A DNA stretch of 64,000 bases from Algoriphagus sp. (GCF_024305035.1 NZ_JAMWZB010000003.1:124001-188000); one strand, 5' to 3'; positions 7,907-19,002 are shown, counted from the first letter of the stretch. Made by a program: numbers and translations. The notes: generated by a model not told the origin, from the sequence alone.

Positions 7907-10564
7907 ATGAATTTTGGTCGATTTTCAGGATTTTTTGTCCTGCTCGGATTGCTTTGGAATTGCTCCCCAAAAGAGGTTGATCCCTTTGCTACCATCAAAC
8001 CCGACGAGACTCGCTTTACCAAAGTGACTTTGGTCGAAAAGCTCAACGAACCCATGGAGCTCGAAGTCCTCGATAACGGGGATGTGCTTTTTATTGAACG
8101 TGCTGGTAAACTTAAATTATACGAAGCCGAAACAGGGGAAACCACAGTAGTTGGCGAACTGGAAGTCTATCTGGAGCATGAGGATGGGCTTTTGGGCCTA
8201 GCTAAGGATCCTGATTTTGAAAAGAACCGCTGGATTTATCTTTATTATGCTCCTTTGGATTATTCTCCAGATGTTAACCGACTTTCCCGATTTGAATTTG
8301 TGGATAATAGGCTAGATCTCACCTCGGAGAAAGTGATCTTGGAAATCCCCGTTTTTAGAGGTTGTTGTCATTCCGGCGGTTCGATTGAGTTTGATGCCGA
8401 TGGATTACTTTTTCTTTCTACCGGAGATGATACCACGCCATTTGAATCGGATAATTACAACCCAATTGATGAGCGGCAAGACCGTCCTGCCAATGTGGAT
8501 GCACAAAAGACCTCGGCAAATACCAATGATCTGAGAGGAAAGATCATTCGGATCAAACCTGAAGCCGATGGATCCTACAGTATTCCTGAAGGCAATCTCT
8601 TTCCCCCAGGTACTCCCAATACCCGGCCGGAAATCTATGTGATGGGCAATCGAAACCCTTTCCGCATTTCTATCGATCAGCATACTGGCAATCTATTTTG
8701 GGGAGAAGTGGGGCCCGATGCGTCAGTGGATTCGTTAAAAAGAGGTCCCAAAGGTCATGACGAAATTAATTTGGCTCAAAATCCGGGCTTTTATGGGTGG
8801 CCTTATTTTGTGGGGAACAACAAATCGTATTGGAAATATGATTTTGATACCCAGGAGAGCTTGTTTGAATTTGATCCTGGTGCACCGGTGAATACCAGTC
8901 CCAATACCACTGGATTGGAAAAATTACCACCTGCTCAATCCGCATTGATTTGGTATCCTTACGATGAGTCGGAAGAGTTTCCCATGCTGGCTACAGGAGG
9001 TCGAAATGCCATGGCCGGGCCGGTCTATCATCGTGAGGATTTTGAGCAATCACCAGTTCGCTTTCCAGGCTATTACAATGATAAACTTTTCATCTATGAC
9101 TGGATGAGAAACTGGATTTTCACTGTTTCCCTGACGGAAAATTACGAATACGATACGATGGAGCGTTTTATGCCCGCGACTGTTTTTGACAAGCCTGTGG
9201 ATATGCAATTTGCTAAGGATGGGTCACTTTACGTGTTGGAGTACGGGACCTACTGGCGTGCCCAAAATGATGATTCGGGTCTTTACCGGATTGAATTTGC
9301 TCCAGGCAATCGTCAGCCGGTTGCTCGGGTCTCTGCCAATAACCGAACAGGTGCAGCACCACTGACCGTAGAGTTTTCATCCGAGGGTTCAATGGATTTT
9401 GATCCTTCCGACAGTCTTTCTTATTCTTGGGATTTTGGCGATGCCAATGCGAGCAGTCAGGATGCTAACCCCACTCACACCTTTGAGAAACCGGGTACCT
9501 ACACTGTGACATTGACCGTCACAGATCTAGAAGGGGAAAAAGCAACGGCCTCGGTCGAAATTCAAGTCGGAAATGAACGCCCTCAAGTATTTATCGAGTG
9601 GGCGGGAAATAGTAGCTTCTATTTTGAAAATGAATCAGTGAATTACTCTGTGCAGGTTTTGGACCGGGAAGATGGGGAAATTGATCCAGAAAAGGTGGAT
9701 TTCTCTATTGATTACATTGCGGGAGGATATGATCTCATTCAAGCAGGTCACCAGGAGGAGCAGGTTTCGGTTGGGGAAAATTTCATCACCCAAGCGGGCT
9801 GCAAGGCCTGTCATGCCATCGCCAATGAATCTGTGGGACCGACTTATGAGGAAGTTTCCGCCAAATACAAAGGTCAAACCGATGCCAAAGATTATCTAAT
9901 CGGAAAGATCCGAAATGGTGGTGGTGGAGTGTGGAGCGATGAGCGCATCATGCCCGGTCATACCCATTTACCGGAAGATCAGGTAGGAGAGATGGTTGAT
10001 TTTATTTTAGCGCTGAAAGATCCAGCGTATGGCAGGGAAGTTTTGCCTTTAGAAGGTGAGTTCATCGCCGATCAAAAAGAGAAACCGGAAGGTTACTATT
10101 TGATTCAGGCAAGTTATACCGATCAGGGGGCAAACCAAATTGGCTCGCTTCGAGGAAATGTCCAATTGCTGCTTCGGCATCCGGAAGTCAAGGCTGTGAC
10201 CGCCGATCGCTTTGAAAACACGGCTAAAGCTAATGCGGACGGACTCAATTTTGTGAAATTTACCGAAAAAGGGTCTTGGATTGCTTTTGATCAGTTGGAT
10301 TTAAAAGGAATCAAAGAATTGGAATTGATGGTGAATCCTGCTGGGATTAAAGGAGTAATTGAAATTCGTGAGGGAGGACCTAAGGGAACTTTACTTGGTC
10401 AGACCGAGGAATTGACTCAAGGCAATCGAAAAGGCTATTTTCCGGTAAAAGTGCCAGTAGAGACTAGGGGAGATTTCATGGATCTTTATTTTGTTTTGAG
10501 AACCGAATCCGGAGTTTCCATTTGGAATACCTTTAACCTGGATCGGGTGAAGTTTGTAAAATAG
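7907..10564 (+). CDS. Sorbosone/glucose dehydrogenase-type lipoprotein with PKD, cytochrome c and C-terminal sugar-binding-like domains
   Basis: 885 residues, apparently exported with a lipobox near Cys19 (LLGLLWNC). A GSDH/PQQ-type beta-propeller spans about 40-465 (RAGKLKLY, GCCHSGGSIEF, VMGNRNPFR, HDEINLAQNPGFYGWPY). A PKD domain covers about 470-552 (SYSWDFGDANA, HTFEKPGTYTVTLTV). A mono-haem cytochrome c domain has CKACH near residue 631 and a later Met ligand candidate in IMPGHTH. The last 90 residues look like a CBM6-type beta-sandwich. It probably oxidises a sugar or polyol at the cell surface and passes electrons to its own haem. Large ThuA/GSDH/cytochrome fusions are typical of Bacteroidota and Planctomycetes; the exact substrate is unknown. 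Confidence 0.85.
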   Translation: MNFGRFSGFFVLLGLLWNCSPKEVDPFATIKPDETRFTKVTLVEKLNEPMELEVLDNGDVLFIERAGKLKLYEAETGETTVVGELEVYLEHEDGLLGLAKDPDFEKNRWIYLYYAPLDYSPDVNRLSRFEFVDNRLDLTSEKVILEIPVFRGCCHSGGSIEFDADGLLFLSTGDDTTPFESDNYNPIDERQDRPANVDAQKTSANTNDLRGKIIRIKPEADGSYSIPEGNLFPPGTPNTRPEIYVMGNRNPFRISIDQHTGNLFWGEVGPDASVDSLKRGPKGHDEINLAQNPGFYGWPYFVGNNKSYWKYDFDTQESLFEFDPGAPVNTSPNTTGLEKLPPAQSALIWYPYDESEEFPMLATGGRNAMAGPVYHREDFEQSPVRFPGYYNDKLFIYDWMRNWIFTVSLTENYEYDTMERFMPATVFDKPVDMQFAKDGSLYVLEYGTYWRAQNDDSGLYRIEFAPGNRQPVARVSANNRTGAAPLTVEFSSEGSMDFDPSDSLSYSWDFGDANASSQDANPTHTFEKPGTYTVTLTVTDLEGEKATASVEIQVGNERPQVFIEWAGNSSFYFENESVNYSVQVLDREDGEIDPEKVDFSIDYIAGGYDLIQAGHQEEQVSVGENFITQAGCKACHAIANESVGPTYEEVSAKYKGQTDAKDYLIGKIRNGGGGVWSDERIMPGHTHLPEDQVGEMVDFILALKDPAYGREVLPLEGEFIADQKEKPEGYYLIQASYTDQGANQIGSLRGNVQLLLRHPEVKAVTADRFENTAKANADGLNFVKFTEKGSWIAFDQLDLKGIKELELMVNPAGIKGVIEIREGGPKGTLLGQTEELTQGNRKGYFPVKVPVETRGDFMDLYFVLRTESGVSIWNTFNLDRVKFVK

Positions 10565-10570
10565 GATAAC

Positions 10571-10595
10571 AGGGAACTTTCGAGTTCCCTTTTTT
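10571..10595 (+). terminator. Rho-independent terminator after the sugar dehydrogenase gene
   Basis: AGGGAACT (10571-10578) and AGTTCCCT (10583-10590) form a perfect 8-bp stem with a four-base loop, followed by T5. Confidence 0.85.
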
Positions 10596-10622
10596 AGTTT
10601 TCATCCGACTAATCTAGAAATC

Positions 10623-11231
10623 ATGAAAGCGTTTTGGGATGAGCGATACGCCGCAGTGGAATATGCATACGGGAAGGAAGCCAACTTGTTTTTGCAGGCC
10701 GAATTATCTGAATTAAGCCCTGGGAAAGCACTTTTTGCAGCAGAGGGAGAGGGGAGAAATGCCGTGTTTGCAGCCACTCTCGGATGGGATGTCACTGCTT
10801 TTGACATCAGTGAGTTTGCCAAAGGCAAAGCAGATCGATTGGCAAAAGAGAAAGGTGTGGGTCTTGATTACCGGGTGGGTACTCTGGATGAGCTGGGTTT
10901 TGAGGAAAATTCATTTGACTTATTGGTATTGATTTTTGCCCATTTTCCAGTGAGTTTCCGCGCTGAAATCCATCAAAAGTTGGTCAGCTTATTGAAGCCT
11001 GGGGGCTTGGTGATTTTGGAGGCCTTTTCTAAAAAACACATCCAATTTAATTCCAAAAATCCAAAAGCAGGAGGTCCTAAAGAGGTGAGCATGCTTTTTT
11101 CCCAAAAGGAATTGGAAGGGGATTTTAAAGGGCTGAGTCAATTGGCTTTTGAAGAGAAAGAATTGTATCTGGAGGAAGGCAACTATCATGTGGGGCAGTC
11201 TGCGGTGATTCGTTTGCTGGGGAAAAAGTAA
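10623..11231 (+). CDS. SAM-dependent methyltransferase (TehB/thiopurine-like)
   Basis: 202 residues, class I Rossmann methyltransferase. The SAM-binding motif I is FAAEGEGRNAVFAA (about 38-51), with the acidic end of strand two in VTAFDISEFAKGKA and motif IV in FDLLVLIFAHF. The N terminus (FWDERYAAVEYAYGKEAN) is that of the small TehB/tellurite-resistance and thiopurine-type methyltransferases. It is cytosolic. It stands between a terminator and a zinc-ribbon gene and gives no substrate clue; tellurite detoxification should not be assumed. Confidence 0.8.
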   Translation: MKAFWDERYAAVEYAYGKEANLFLQAELSELSPGKALFAAEGEGRNAVFAATLGWDVTAFDISEFAKGKADRLAKEKGVGLDYRVGTLDELGFEENSFDLLVLIFAHFPVSFRAEIHQKLVSLLKPGGLVILEAFSKKHIQFNSKNPKAGGPKEVSMLFSQKELEGDFKGLSQLAFEEKELYLEEGNYHVGQSAVIRLLGKK

Positions 11232-11300
11232 GATTTTCGGGCTTTTTCTTGATTTTTTAAACTAATACTCTAAATTTAATTCAAACTTTTTTGTACAGCC

Positions 11301-11663
11301 ATGGAAAGAAAACTTTGTCTCAATTGTGGAGAACCAATTCAGGGCAGGATTGATAAGAAATTCTGCGATGATCAGTGCCGCAATACTTACAATTATCAGC
11401 AGTACGCCGCTTCAACTAATCTCATTCGTCGTGTCAATCATTCCTTAAAAAAGAATCGAAATATTTTAGAGGCAATGATTCCCGAAGGCGAAGAAATGGG
11501 TAAAACGACCAAAGAGCGGCTCCTTGAAGCGGGTTTTCAGTTTAAATACCAAACACACACCTACGAAACCAAAAAGGGAAGTATTTATCACTTTTGCTAC
11601 GATTATGGCTATTTGCCTTTGGATGGGGATTGGTTTTTGGTAGTAAAAGGAAAAGATGCGTAA
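11301..11663 (+). CDS. Small zinc-ribbon protein (DUF2116-like N terminus)
   Basis: 120 residues. The N terminus has a treble-clef-like zinc site: CLNC at residues 6-9 and CDDQC at 22-26. The middle is basic and helical; the C terminus (YHFCYDYGYLPLDGDWFLVVK) is aromatic and conserved-looking. No enzyme motif is visible. Similar small proteins are common and uncharacterised in Bacteroidota. It lies 24 bp before a VOC-family gene in the same direction and may be co-transcribed. Nucleic-acid binding is possible but unsupported. Confidence 0.65.
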   Translation: MERKLCLNCGEPIQGRIDKKFCDDQCRNTYNYQQYAASTNLIRRVNHSLKKNRNILEAMIPEGEEMGKTTKERLLEAGFQFKYQTHTYETKKGSIYHFCYDYGYLPLDGDWFLVVKGKDA

Positions 11664-11687
11664 TTTAAAAGTAAACGAGCTTAATCA

Positions 11688-12107
11688 ATGAGTAGAAAAG
11701 TCACCGGAATCGGAGGAATATTTTTTAAGGTAAAGGATCCTGATGCGACCAAAAGCTGGTATGCCCAAAATCTGGGATTAAATGTGGACCGCTACGGTAC
11801 GGCATTTGAATGGAGGAGCACGGAAAATCCTGATCAAAAAGGCTTTAGTCAATGGTCTCCGATGAAGGAGGATACGAGCTATTTCGAGCCCTCGACCAAG
11901 GATTTTATGGTCAACTATCGGGTAGAGAATTTACCTAAACTCCTGGAAGAATTAAAACGGAATGGTGTTCGGATTTTGGATGAAATCCAAGAATTTGAAT
12001 ACGGCAAATTTGTCCATATCCTCGATCCTGACGGGCATGCAATAGAACTCTGGGAGCCCAATGATGAGGTTTACGATCAATTAACAGAAGGAAGAACAAA
12101 AAGCTAA
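11688..12107 (+). CDS. VOC (glyoxalase/bleomycin resistance) family protein
   Basis: 139 residues with two beta-alpha-beta-beta-beta units: GIGGIFFKVKDPDATKSWYAQNLGL at the start and FVHILDPDGHAIELWEP near the C terminus, the latter carrying the Glu metal ligand typical of glyoxalase I and relatives. It is cytosolic. Its stop overlaps the start of the next acetyltransferase-like gene by one base (TAATG), so the two are coupled. VOC proteins range from metal-dependent lyases to antibiotic-binding proteins; this sequence alone does not decide. Confidence 0.8.
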   Translation: MSRKVTGIGGIFFKVKDPDATKSWYAQNLGLNVDRYGTAFEWRSTENPDQKGFSQWSPMKEDTSYFEPSTKDFMVNYRVENLPKLLEELKRNGVRILDEIQEFEYGKFVHILDPDGHAIELWEPNDEVYDQLTEGRTKS

Positions 12108-12391
12108 TGACAGTCATTCAACATCAGTCCGATGGAAAAAGAGGATCCTTTTTTATCGAAGAGGGGGCAAAACGATTTGCCGAAATGGTCTATGTGATGG
12201 CCGGTGCCCGAAAAATGATCATCGAACATACCGAAGTAGACCCTTCGCTGACCGGTCAGGGAATCGGTGCGGATCTATTGGAGGAGTTGGTGACTTTTGT
12301 CCGTGAAAAAGACATCAAAGTCATCCCTCTTTGCCCTTTTGCCAAGGCGATGTTTAAAAAGCGAAAAGATCTTCAGGATGTGCTTAATTGA
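12107..12391 (+). CDS. GNAT-like small N-acetyltransferase (YjdJ type)
   Basis: 94 residues, the short COG2388 class of GNAT proteins. The acetyl-CoA pyrophosphate loop is seen as LTGQGIGADLL (about 48-58), preceded by HTEVDP and followed by VIPLCPFAKAMFKK, all hallmark positions of this class. Start and stop overlap the upstream VOC gene (TAATG). The stop overlaps the end of a convergent small membrane protein gene by 8 bp. The acceptor substrate is not known for the family. Confidence 0.8.
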   Translation: MTVIQHQSDGKRGSFFIEEGAKRFAEMVYVMAGARKMIIEHTEVDPSLTGQGIGADLLEELVTFVREKDIKVIPLCPFAKAMFKKRKDLQDVLN

Positions 12392-12638
12392 CAAATAGCC
12401 AGATTAAACAAGCCATCAGTAGAACAAAAATTAACCAAGAAAGAACATTCTTTTTTAGGTAACTTCTTTGCCTTTGTTCTTGGTGCAAATGGAAAGCAAG
12501 GGAAAGATCTTTTTTAGAGGCGTTTTTACCACTTCGTGATTTTTCCTCCATTTTCAATTGGGGTCTAACTTTCCCCAGAGAGTGATTGTCCTGAAAGGAC
12601 TGCATACTTGATCTACTAAATCCCGCTCCTCCAGTCAT
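12384..12638 (-). CDS. Small tail-anchored hypothetical protein
   Basis: 84 residues from the ATG at 12638; a TTG at 12662 would add eight residues. The N-terminal 60 residues are polar and basic (KMEEKSRSGKNASKK), and a single membrane helix (SWLIFVLLMACLIWLF) forms the C terminus, so a tail-anchored inner-membrane protein is plausible. A -7-like TATCTTGA lies on the minus strand at 12659-12666, which fits the ATG start and argues for a real gene. It converges on the acetyltransferase with overlapping stops. I do not recognise the family. Confidence 0.5.
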   Translation of the reverse strand: MTGGAGFSRSSMQSFQDNHSLGKVRPQLKMEEKSRSGKNASKKDLSLAFHLHQEQRQRSYLKKNVLSWLIFVLLMACLIWLFVN

Positions 12639-12837
12639 GGATTGATTTTGTTTAAATTTCAAGATAGTAAAAAATGGGATTCAAATCAGCAATTTTGACT
12701 ATGATTTTAATTTAATCGCCGTTGATTATTTTATTTAACTTAGGATAAGCCTATTCGATACTCCAAAAGTACTTGAAGATTTGATTTGCCTAAACCAATT
12801 TTTAACTATATTTCTCCTTCTAAAAATATCACCACCT

Positions 12838-14115
12838 ATGAAGAAAATAGCGCTAGCTTCTTTAGGGTTTTTTATGACCCTTTCAGTTTTTGCCCAAAAA
12901 ATCTATATCCAAGCCGGAAAACTGATTGATGTTCGGGAAATGAAAGTCCTGACCGAGCAAACAATCATTATCGAAGAAAATAAGATTTTGGAAGTTAAAT
13001 CGGGCTATCATACGGGTAGCGGCGAAGACCAATTGATTGACTTGAAAAGTAAAACCGTCATGCCGGGCTTGATGGATATGCATGTTCATATTGAAGGACA
13101 GACCAGTCCGACCCGCTATGTGGATGGGTTTCGTGACAACGAAGCAGATGTGGCCTACAAAGCCTTGCCCTATGCTAAAATTACATTAATGGCCGGTTTT
13201 ACTACCGTCAGAGATTTGGGTGGGTCAGGTGTAAATATCGCTTTGCGAAATGCAATCAACAATGGCTTGGTTGAAGGTCCACGCATCTATACCGCCGGAA
13301 AATCTATCGCCCCAACGGGTGGCCATGCTGATCCGACTAATGGGGTGAAGCGTGACTTGATGGGGGATCCTGGACCGGACGAGGGAGTTATCAACGGGCC
13401 ATACGATGCTCGAAAGGCCGTTCGGCAAGCGGTAAAATACGGTTCTGATGTCATCAAAATCACCGCAACTGGCGGAGTGCTTTCTGTGGCACGTGATGGT
13501 TCTGCTCCACAATTCCAACAAGATGAAATCGATGCCATTGTTGAAACAGCCAAAGATTTTGGGATTCATGTCGCAGCGCATGCACATGGAGATGAAGGAA
13601 TGAGAAGAGCCGTGAAAGCAGGTATTCACTCGATTGAGCACGGGACCTTGATGGAGGAGGAGACTATGGATCAAATGCGAGAAGCAGGAACTTGGTACGT
13701 TCCCACCGTCACCGCAGGGATGTCCGCTGCCGAATATGCCAAAATTCCAGGATATTATCCACCTGTGGTTCGAGACAAAGCAATGCGAATTGGTGCTCAG
13801 ATTCAGGATACTTTTGGCAAGGCCTATAGAAGAGGAGTCAAAATTGCATTCGGAACTGATGCAGGTGTTTTTCCCCATGGGGAGAATTATCGTGAATTTT
13901 TGTACATGACCGAGGTAGGAATGCCTAATCTGGAAGCTATCCAATCGGCAACGCTCAATGGAGCTTTATTACTTGGGGTCGAGGATAAATTAGGAACGAT
14001 CGAGCCGGGAAAATTAGCAGATATTATTGCCGTGGATGGGGATCCGTCCAAAAACATTGAAGTGATGAAGGAGGTGGTTTTTGTGATGAAAGAAGGGAAA
14101 ATATACAAACAATAA
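12838..14115 (+). CDS. Exported amidohydrolase (imidazolonepropionase-like)
   Basis: About 425 residues from the ATG at 12838, chosen because it begins a signal peptide (KKIALASLGFFMTLSVFAQ, cleavage after AQ region); an upstream TTG would spoil it. Metal ligands appear in order: MDMHVHIEG, the probable carbamylated Lys in VIKITATGG, HAAHAHGD, SIEHGT and FGTDAG. The C terminus ends with the usual LGTIEPGKLADIIAVDGDP. It is a periplasmic metal-dependent amidohydrolase, often annotated as Xaa-Pro dipeptidase or imidazolonepropionase. It is followed by an exported S10 peptidase and a serine hydrolase, suggesting peptide degradation. Confidence 0.85.
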   Translation: MKKIALASLGFFMTLSVFAQKIYIQAGKLIDVREMKVLTEQTIIIEENKILEVKSGYHTGSGEDQLIDLKSKTVMPGLMDMHVHIEGQTSPTRYVDGFRDNEADVAYKALPYAKITLMAGFTTVRDLGGSGVNIALRNAINNGLVEGPRIYTAGKSIAPTGGHADPTNGVKRDLMGDPGPDEGVINGPYDARKAVRQAVKYGSDVIKITATGGVLSVARDGSAPQFQQDEIDAIVETAKDFGIHVAAHAHGDEGMRRAVKAGIHSIEHGTLMEEETMDQMREAGTWYVPTVTAGMSAAEYAKIPGYYPPVVRDKAMRIGAQIQDTFGKAYRRGVKIAFGTDAGVFPHGENYREFLYMTEVGMPNLEAIQSATLNGALLLGVEDKLGTIEPGKLADIIAVDGDPSKNIEVMKEVVFVMKEGKIYKQ

Positions 14116-14169
14116 GCTCCGGTCAGGTTCATCAAGGGTTAGTTATCAATACCGTAAAACAGCAAGATC

Positions 14170-15678
14170 ATGAAGTTTAATTTGACCGTTCTATTATTCT
14201 TAATTTCTGCCGTCTCTTTCGCTCAGGAAGAAAAGGAATCTGGGAAAACCCAGGTTCCCAAAGCTGAAGTTTTCGAATCCTCCATTTCCGTCACTATTGA
14301 TGGGAAAGTGACCGACTTAGAAACCAAGGCCGGTACCCTGGAACTAAACGATGAAAACAATGAGCCAATTGCGCTTTTTGGCTTCACGGCTTATTTCAAA
14401 GAAAACGGGGGCAAAGAACGTCCAATCATTTTCGCCTACAATGGGGGGCCAGGATCCTCTTCCTATTGGCTTCACATGGGAATTATGGGGCCGCGTCGAA
14501 TCGTCGTCGATGACCCTAACTACAACCAAGCCGCTCCGTATGAAGTGGTCAATAATGAGTTTTCTATCCTTGATGTAGCAGATGTGGTAATGATGGACCC
14601 GGTGGGCACAGGGCTTTCTGTGCCGATCGGAAAAGCCACAGGAAAGGATTTTTGGGGAGTGGATCAGGATATTCGGACGGTGAGTTTATTTATTATGCAG
14701 TTTCTAAAAGCTCACGATCGGCTCAATTCTCCGAAATATATTTTGGGAGAAAGTTATGGTACTTTTCGAAATGCCGGAGTAATGAATTATCTGCTTAATG
14801 CGGGTTATGCACTGAATGGGGTAGTGATGGTTTCTTCCGTTTTTGATCTTAGAACGCTATTTTTTGCTCCCAATGAGGACCTTTCGTATATCGTTTATTT
14901 GCCGACTATGGCAGCTACTGCCTGGTATCACGACAAAATCTCCACTAAGCCAGCGAGCCTGGAAGAGTTTGTAGATGAGGTTAGGGATTTTACCGAGAAC
15001 AGCTATGCTCCGGCACTCTTTAAAGGCAACAGAATCTCTGTTGAAGAAAAATCAGCGTTAGCCCAAGCCTTGGAGTCCTTAACCGGGGTTGAAGCTGAAA
15101 TTTGGGAGCGTGCTGACTTGAAACTCAAAGCTGGGGAGTTTTTTCAGGAATTGCTCCGGGATGAAAAAAATACAGTTGGCAGACTGGATTCCAGGTATAA
15201 AGGGATGAACCTGGATCCGCTAGCCATGGATTCGTTTACCGATCCCCAAAGTGACGCGATTTCTCCTGCTTACACCATGGGATTTTTGGATTATTTTCAC
15301 GGACAGTTAGGAGTTAGTAAGGATTGGAATTATGCCACCTCAGCGTACTCCAAAGAAGGTTTCGAGTGGGACTGGAAGCATCAGGGCAACAACTTCTGGG
15401 GGGCGGATGCAGCGGTTACCACTCTTCCGGACATGGCTGAGGCGATGAGCAAAGATCCCCATGTGAAAGTTTTGATTATGAATGGCTACTACGATTTAGC
15501 GACTGTTTTTTATGGGGTAGAACATAGCATTTCCCACTTAGATTTACCCCGGTCTGCACTGGATAGGATCATTATGACGTACTATGAGGCAGGGCATATG
15601 ATGTATACGGATCTCCCCTCTGCTCAGAAATTCAGAGATGATCTGAAAGATTTTATAGAATCCACTTTACGGAAATAA
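14170..15678 (+). CDS. S10-family serine carboxypeptidase, exported
   Basis: 502 residues with a signal peptide (LTVLLFLISAVSFAQ). The S10 hallmarks are present: NGGPGSSSYWLHMGIMGPRR for the oxyanion hole region, GESYGTFRN with nucleophile Ser195, an Asp in NGYYDLAT and the catalytic His in AGHMMY near the C terminus. It probably trims C-terminal residues from peptides in the periplasm. It lies 54 bp after the amidohydrolase and 12 bp before a beta-lactamase-like gene; the three exported hydrolases may form one operon. Confidence 0.9.
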   Translation: MKFNLTVLLFLISAVSFAQEEKESGKTQVPKAEVFESSISVTIDGKVTDLETKAGTLELNDENNEPIALFGFTAYFKENGGKERPIIFAYNGGPGSSSYWLHMGIMGPRRIVVDDPNYNQAAPYEVVNNEFSILDVADVVMMDPVGTGLSVPIGKATGKDFWGVDQDIRTVSLFIMQFLKAHDRLNSPKYILGESYGTFRNAGVMNYLLNAGYALNGVVMVSSVFDLRTLFFAPNEDLSYIVYLPTMAATAWYHDKISTKPASLEEFVDEVRDFTENSYAPALFKGNRISVEEKSALAQALESLTGVEAEIWERADLKLKAGEFFQELLRDEKNTVGRLDSRYKGMNLDPLAMDSFTDPQSDAISPAYTMGFLDYFHGQLGVSKDWNYATSAYSKEGFEWDWKHQGNNFWGADAAVTTLPDMAEAMSKDPHVKVLIMNGYYDLATVFYGVEHSISHLDLPRSALDRIIMTYYEAGHMMYTDLPSAQKFRDDLKDFIESTLRK

Positions 15679-15690
15679 TTTTAGCTCAAC

Positions 15691-16794
15691 ATGTCTAGCC
15701 GGTATCCATCTTATTTTATAGCCCTGATTTTCATTGGGGCTTTTTTGTCTCATTCCCTGTCTTTGGCTCAAGAAGTGGCTAAAACTGATTTGTATTTCCC
15801 CCCAAACAGTTCTTCTGAATGGGAAAAGATGAGTTTAACTGAGGCGGGGTTTGATCAGGAAAATAGTGGAGAATTTTTGGATTGGCTCTCCACGACCAAT
15901 ACCCGGTCATTTATCGTGATCAAGGATGGAAAACTGGTCATTGAGGAATATTGGGGCAATAAGCTGACCGGAATGGGAGCGATGGATCAAGAATCCTTTT
16001 GGTATTGGGCCTCTGCGGGCAAAACCATAACTGCGGCTATGATTGGAATAGCTGAACAGGAAAAGATCCTCAAATTGAATCATAGCAGTCAGAAGTATTT
16101 GGGAAAAGGCTGGACGGCCATGACCCATTCCCAAGAGCGAAAAATTAAAATCATTCATCACCTGAGTATGACTACGGGTTTGGATGATCAGGTTGCCAAT
16201 CCAACTAGTACTGTCTCTGAGGATCTTAGGTTTAAAGCCAAGCCAGGGATTCGTTGGAGTTATCATAATGCACCTTATATTATATTGGATCGAGTCCTGG
16301 AATCTGCAAGTGAAATGAGTTTTGCCGATTATTTTAAATCAAAAATAGGCGATCCCCTAGGTATGCAGGGATTTTGGCAAAAAAATGGACGGAATACTGT
16401 TTTTTATAGTACCCCCCGTTCCATGGCTAGATTTGGCTTGTTTTTGTTGGCTAAGGGGAATTGGAATGGCGTTCAAATCGGATCAGCGGATTTTTTTAAT
16501 TCCATGATTGAGCCCAGTCAAAACTTAAATCCCAGCTATGGATACCTCACTTGGCTCAATGGACAAAATTCCTATCTGCTTCCTGGTCTTCAACGAGCAT
16601 TTGAGGGTTCATTAGTTCCATCAGCCCCTTCGGATATGTATCAGGCGATGGGCTTGAACGGGCAATTTTTGATGGTGATTCCTTCGAAAAATATGGTCAT
16701 CATTCGAATGGGCTCCAGCCCAAATTCTTCGGAGATTCCTTTTACGTTGATTCGAGAGATTTGGGACAGAATGGCTCCGCTGCTCCTGGATTAA
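15691..16794 (+). CDS. Exported serine hydrolase, beta-lactamase/PBP4* family
   Basis: 367 residues with an N-terminal signal peptide ending near SLAQ. The class C beta-lactamase/DD-peptidase signature is visible: S-x-x-K as SAGK in YWASAGKTITAA (about residue 110) and Y-x-N as YHN in IRWSYHNAPY (about residue 191); a later GLNGQF stands at the third-motif position. Most relatives are esterases or D-aminopeptidases rather than true beta-lactamases. It follows the S10 peptidase by 12 bp. Activity against antibiotics should not be inferred. Confidence 0.85.
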   Translation: MSSRYPSYFIALIFIGAFLSHSLSLAQEVAKTDLYFPPNSSSEWEKMSLTEAGFDQENSGEFLDWLSTTNTRSFIVIKDGKLVIEEYWGNKLTGMGAMDQESFWYWASAGKTITAAMIGIAEQEKILKLNHSSQKYLGKGWTAMTHSQERKIKIIHHLSMTTGLDDQVANPTSTVSEDLRFKAKPGIRWSYHNAPYIILDRVLESASEMSFADYFKSKIGDPLGMQGFWQKNGRNTVFYSTPRSMARFGLFLLAKGNWNGVQIGSADFFNSMIEPSQNLNPSYGYLTWLNGQNSYLLPGLQRAFEGSLVPSAPSDMYQAMGLNGQFLMVIPSKNMVIIRMGSSPNSSEIPFTLIREIWDRMAPLLLD

Positions 16795-16798
16795 AAAT

Positions 16799-17188
16799 CT
16801 ATTCGAGGTACTTTTTCATTTGGAATTCGATTTTTTCTAAGGTCAGTGGCTTTTCTAAAAATCCACTGACAATGTGATATCCCATGGCTCGCTGGCGATC
16901 CTGAAAATCAATTGAACTGGAAAGGATCACAATTTTATCTTTCCGATTTTCGAACTGAGACAAATATTCATTTAAAAATTCCCATCCGTTCATTACTGGC
17001 ATATTGATGTCTAGAAATACCATGATGGAGTCAGTAGGAGGGAGAGCAGCGATATTTTCCAATGCCTTTTCAGCTTCCAAAAACTCATAGATATTCTCCG
17101 AAAAGTTCATTTTTTTGAGTAGACGTTTATTAATCAGATTGTTAATCGGATCGTCATCTACCAGAAAAATTGCATCGAAATAAATCAT
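16799..17188 (-). CDS. Single-domain response regulator
   Basis: 129 residues, a CheY-like receiver only. The acidic pair is VDDDP near residues 10-14, the phospho-acceptor Asp is in FLDINMPVMNG near residue 60, and the Lys is in FLEKPLT near residue 112. There is no output domain and no kinase next to it, so its partner is encoded elsewhere or it belongs to the kinase at 54151. It converges with the beta-lactamase-like gene, 4 bp apart. Confidence 0.85.
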   Translation of the reverse strand: MIYFDAIFLVDDDPINNLINKRLLKKMNFSENIYEFLEAEKALENIAALPPTDSIMVFLDINMPVMNGWEFLNEYLSQFENRKDKIVILSSSIDFQDRQRAMGYHIVSGFLEKPLTLEKIEFQMKKYLE

Positions 17189-17306
17189 TGATTATTCAAA
17201 AGTCAAAAACTGTTTCTCTTTAGGCCAAAATACGATTATTCCGATTGCAAGTAAAACCATTGTAAAGCTTTTTTTTAACAGATTTCAAAGCTGGAGCGAT
17301 TGGTAT

Positions 17307-17335
17307 AAAAAAAGGAGGCTAGTAGCCTCCTTTTT
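17307..17335 (-). terminator. Terminator of groEL
   Basis: GGAGGCT (17314-17320) and AGCCTCC (17324-17330) form a 7-bp stem with a three-base loop. The groEL (minus) side ends in a run of T (A run on plus, 17307-17313); the plus side also has T5, so it may act in both directions. Confidence 0.85.
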
Positions 17336-17352
17336 ATGAGTATGAAACGGGA

Positions 17353-19002
<1,650 letters not shown>

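Noticed and set aside
13225..13944. 239-codon open frame on the minus strand
   Set aside because: Antisense to the amidohydrolase gene; Cys/Ser/His-rich shadow without a recognisable motif.
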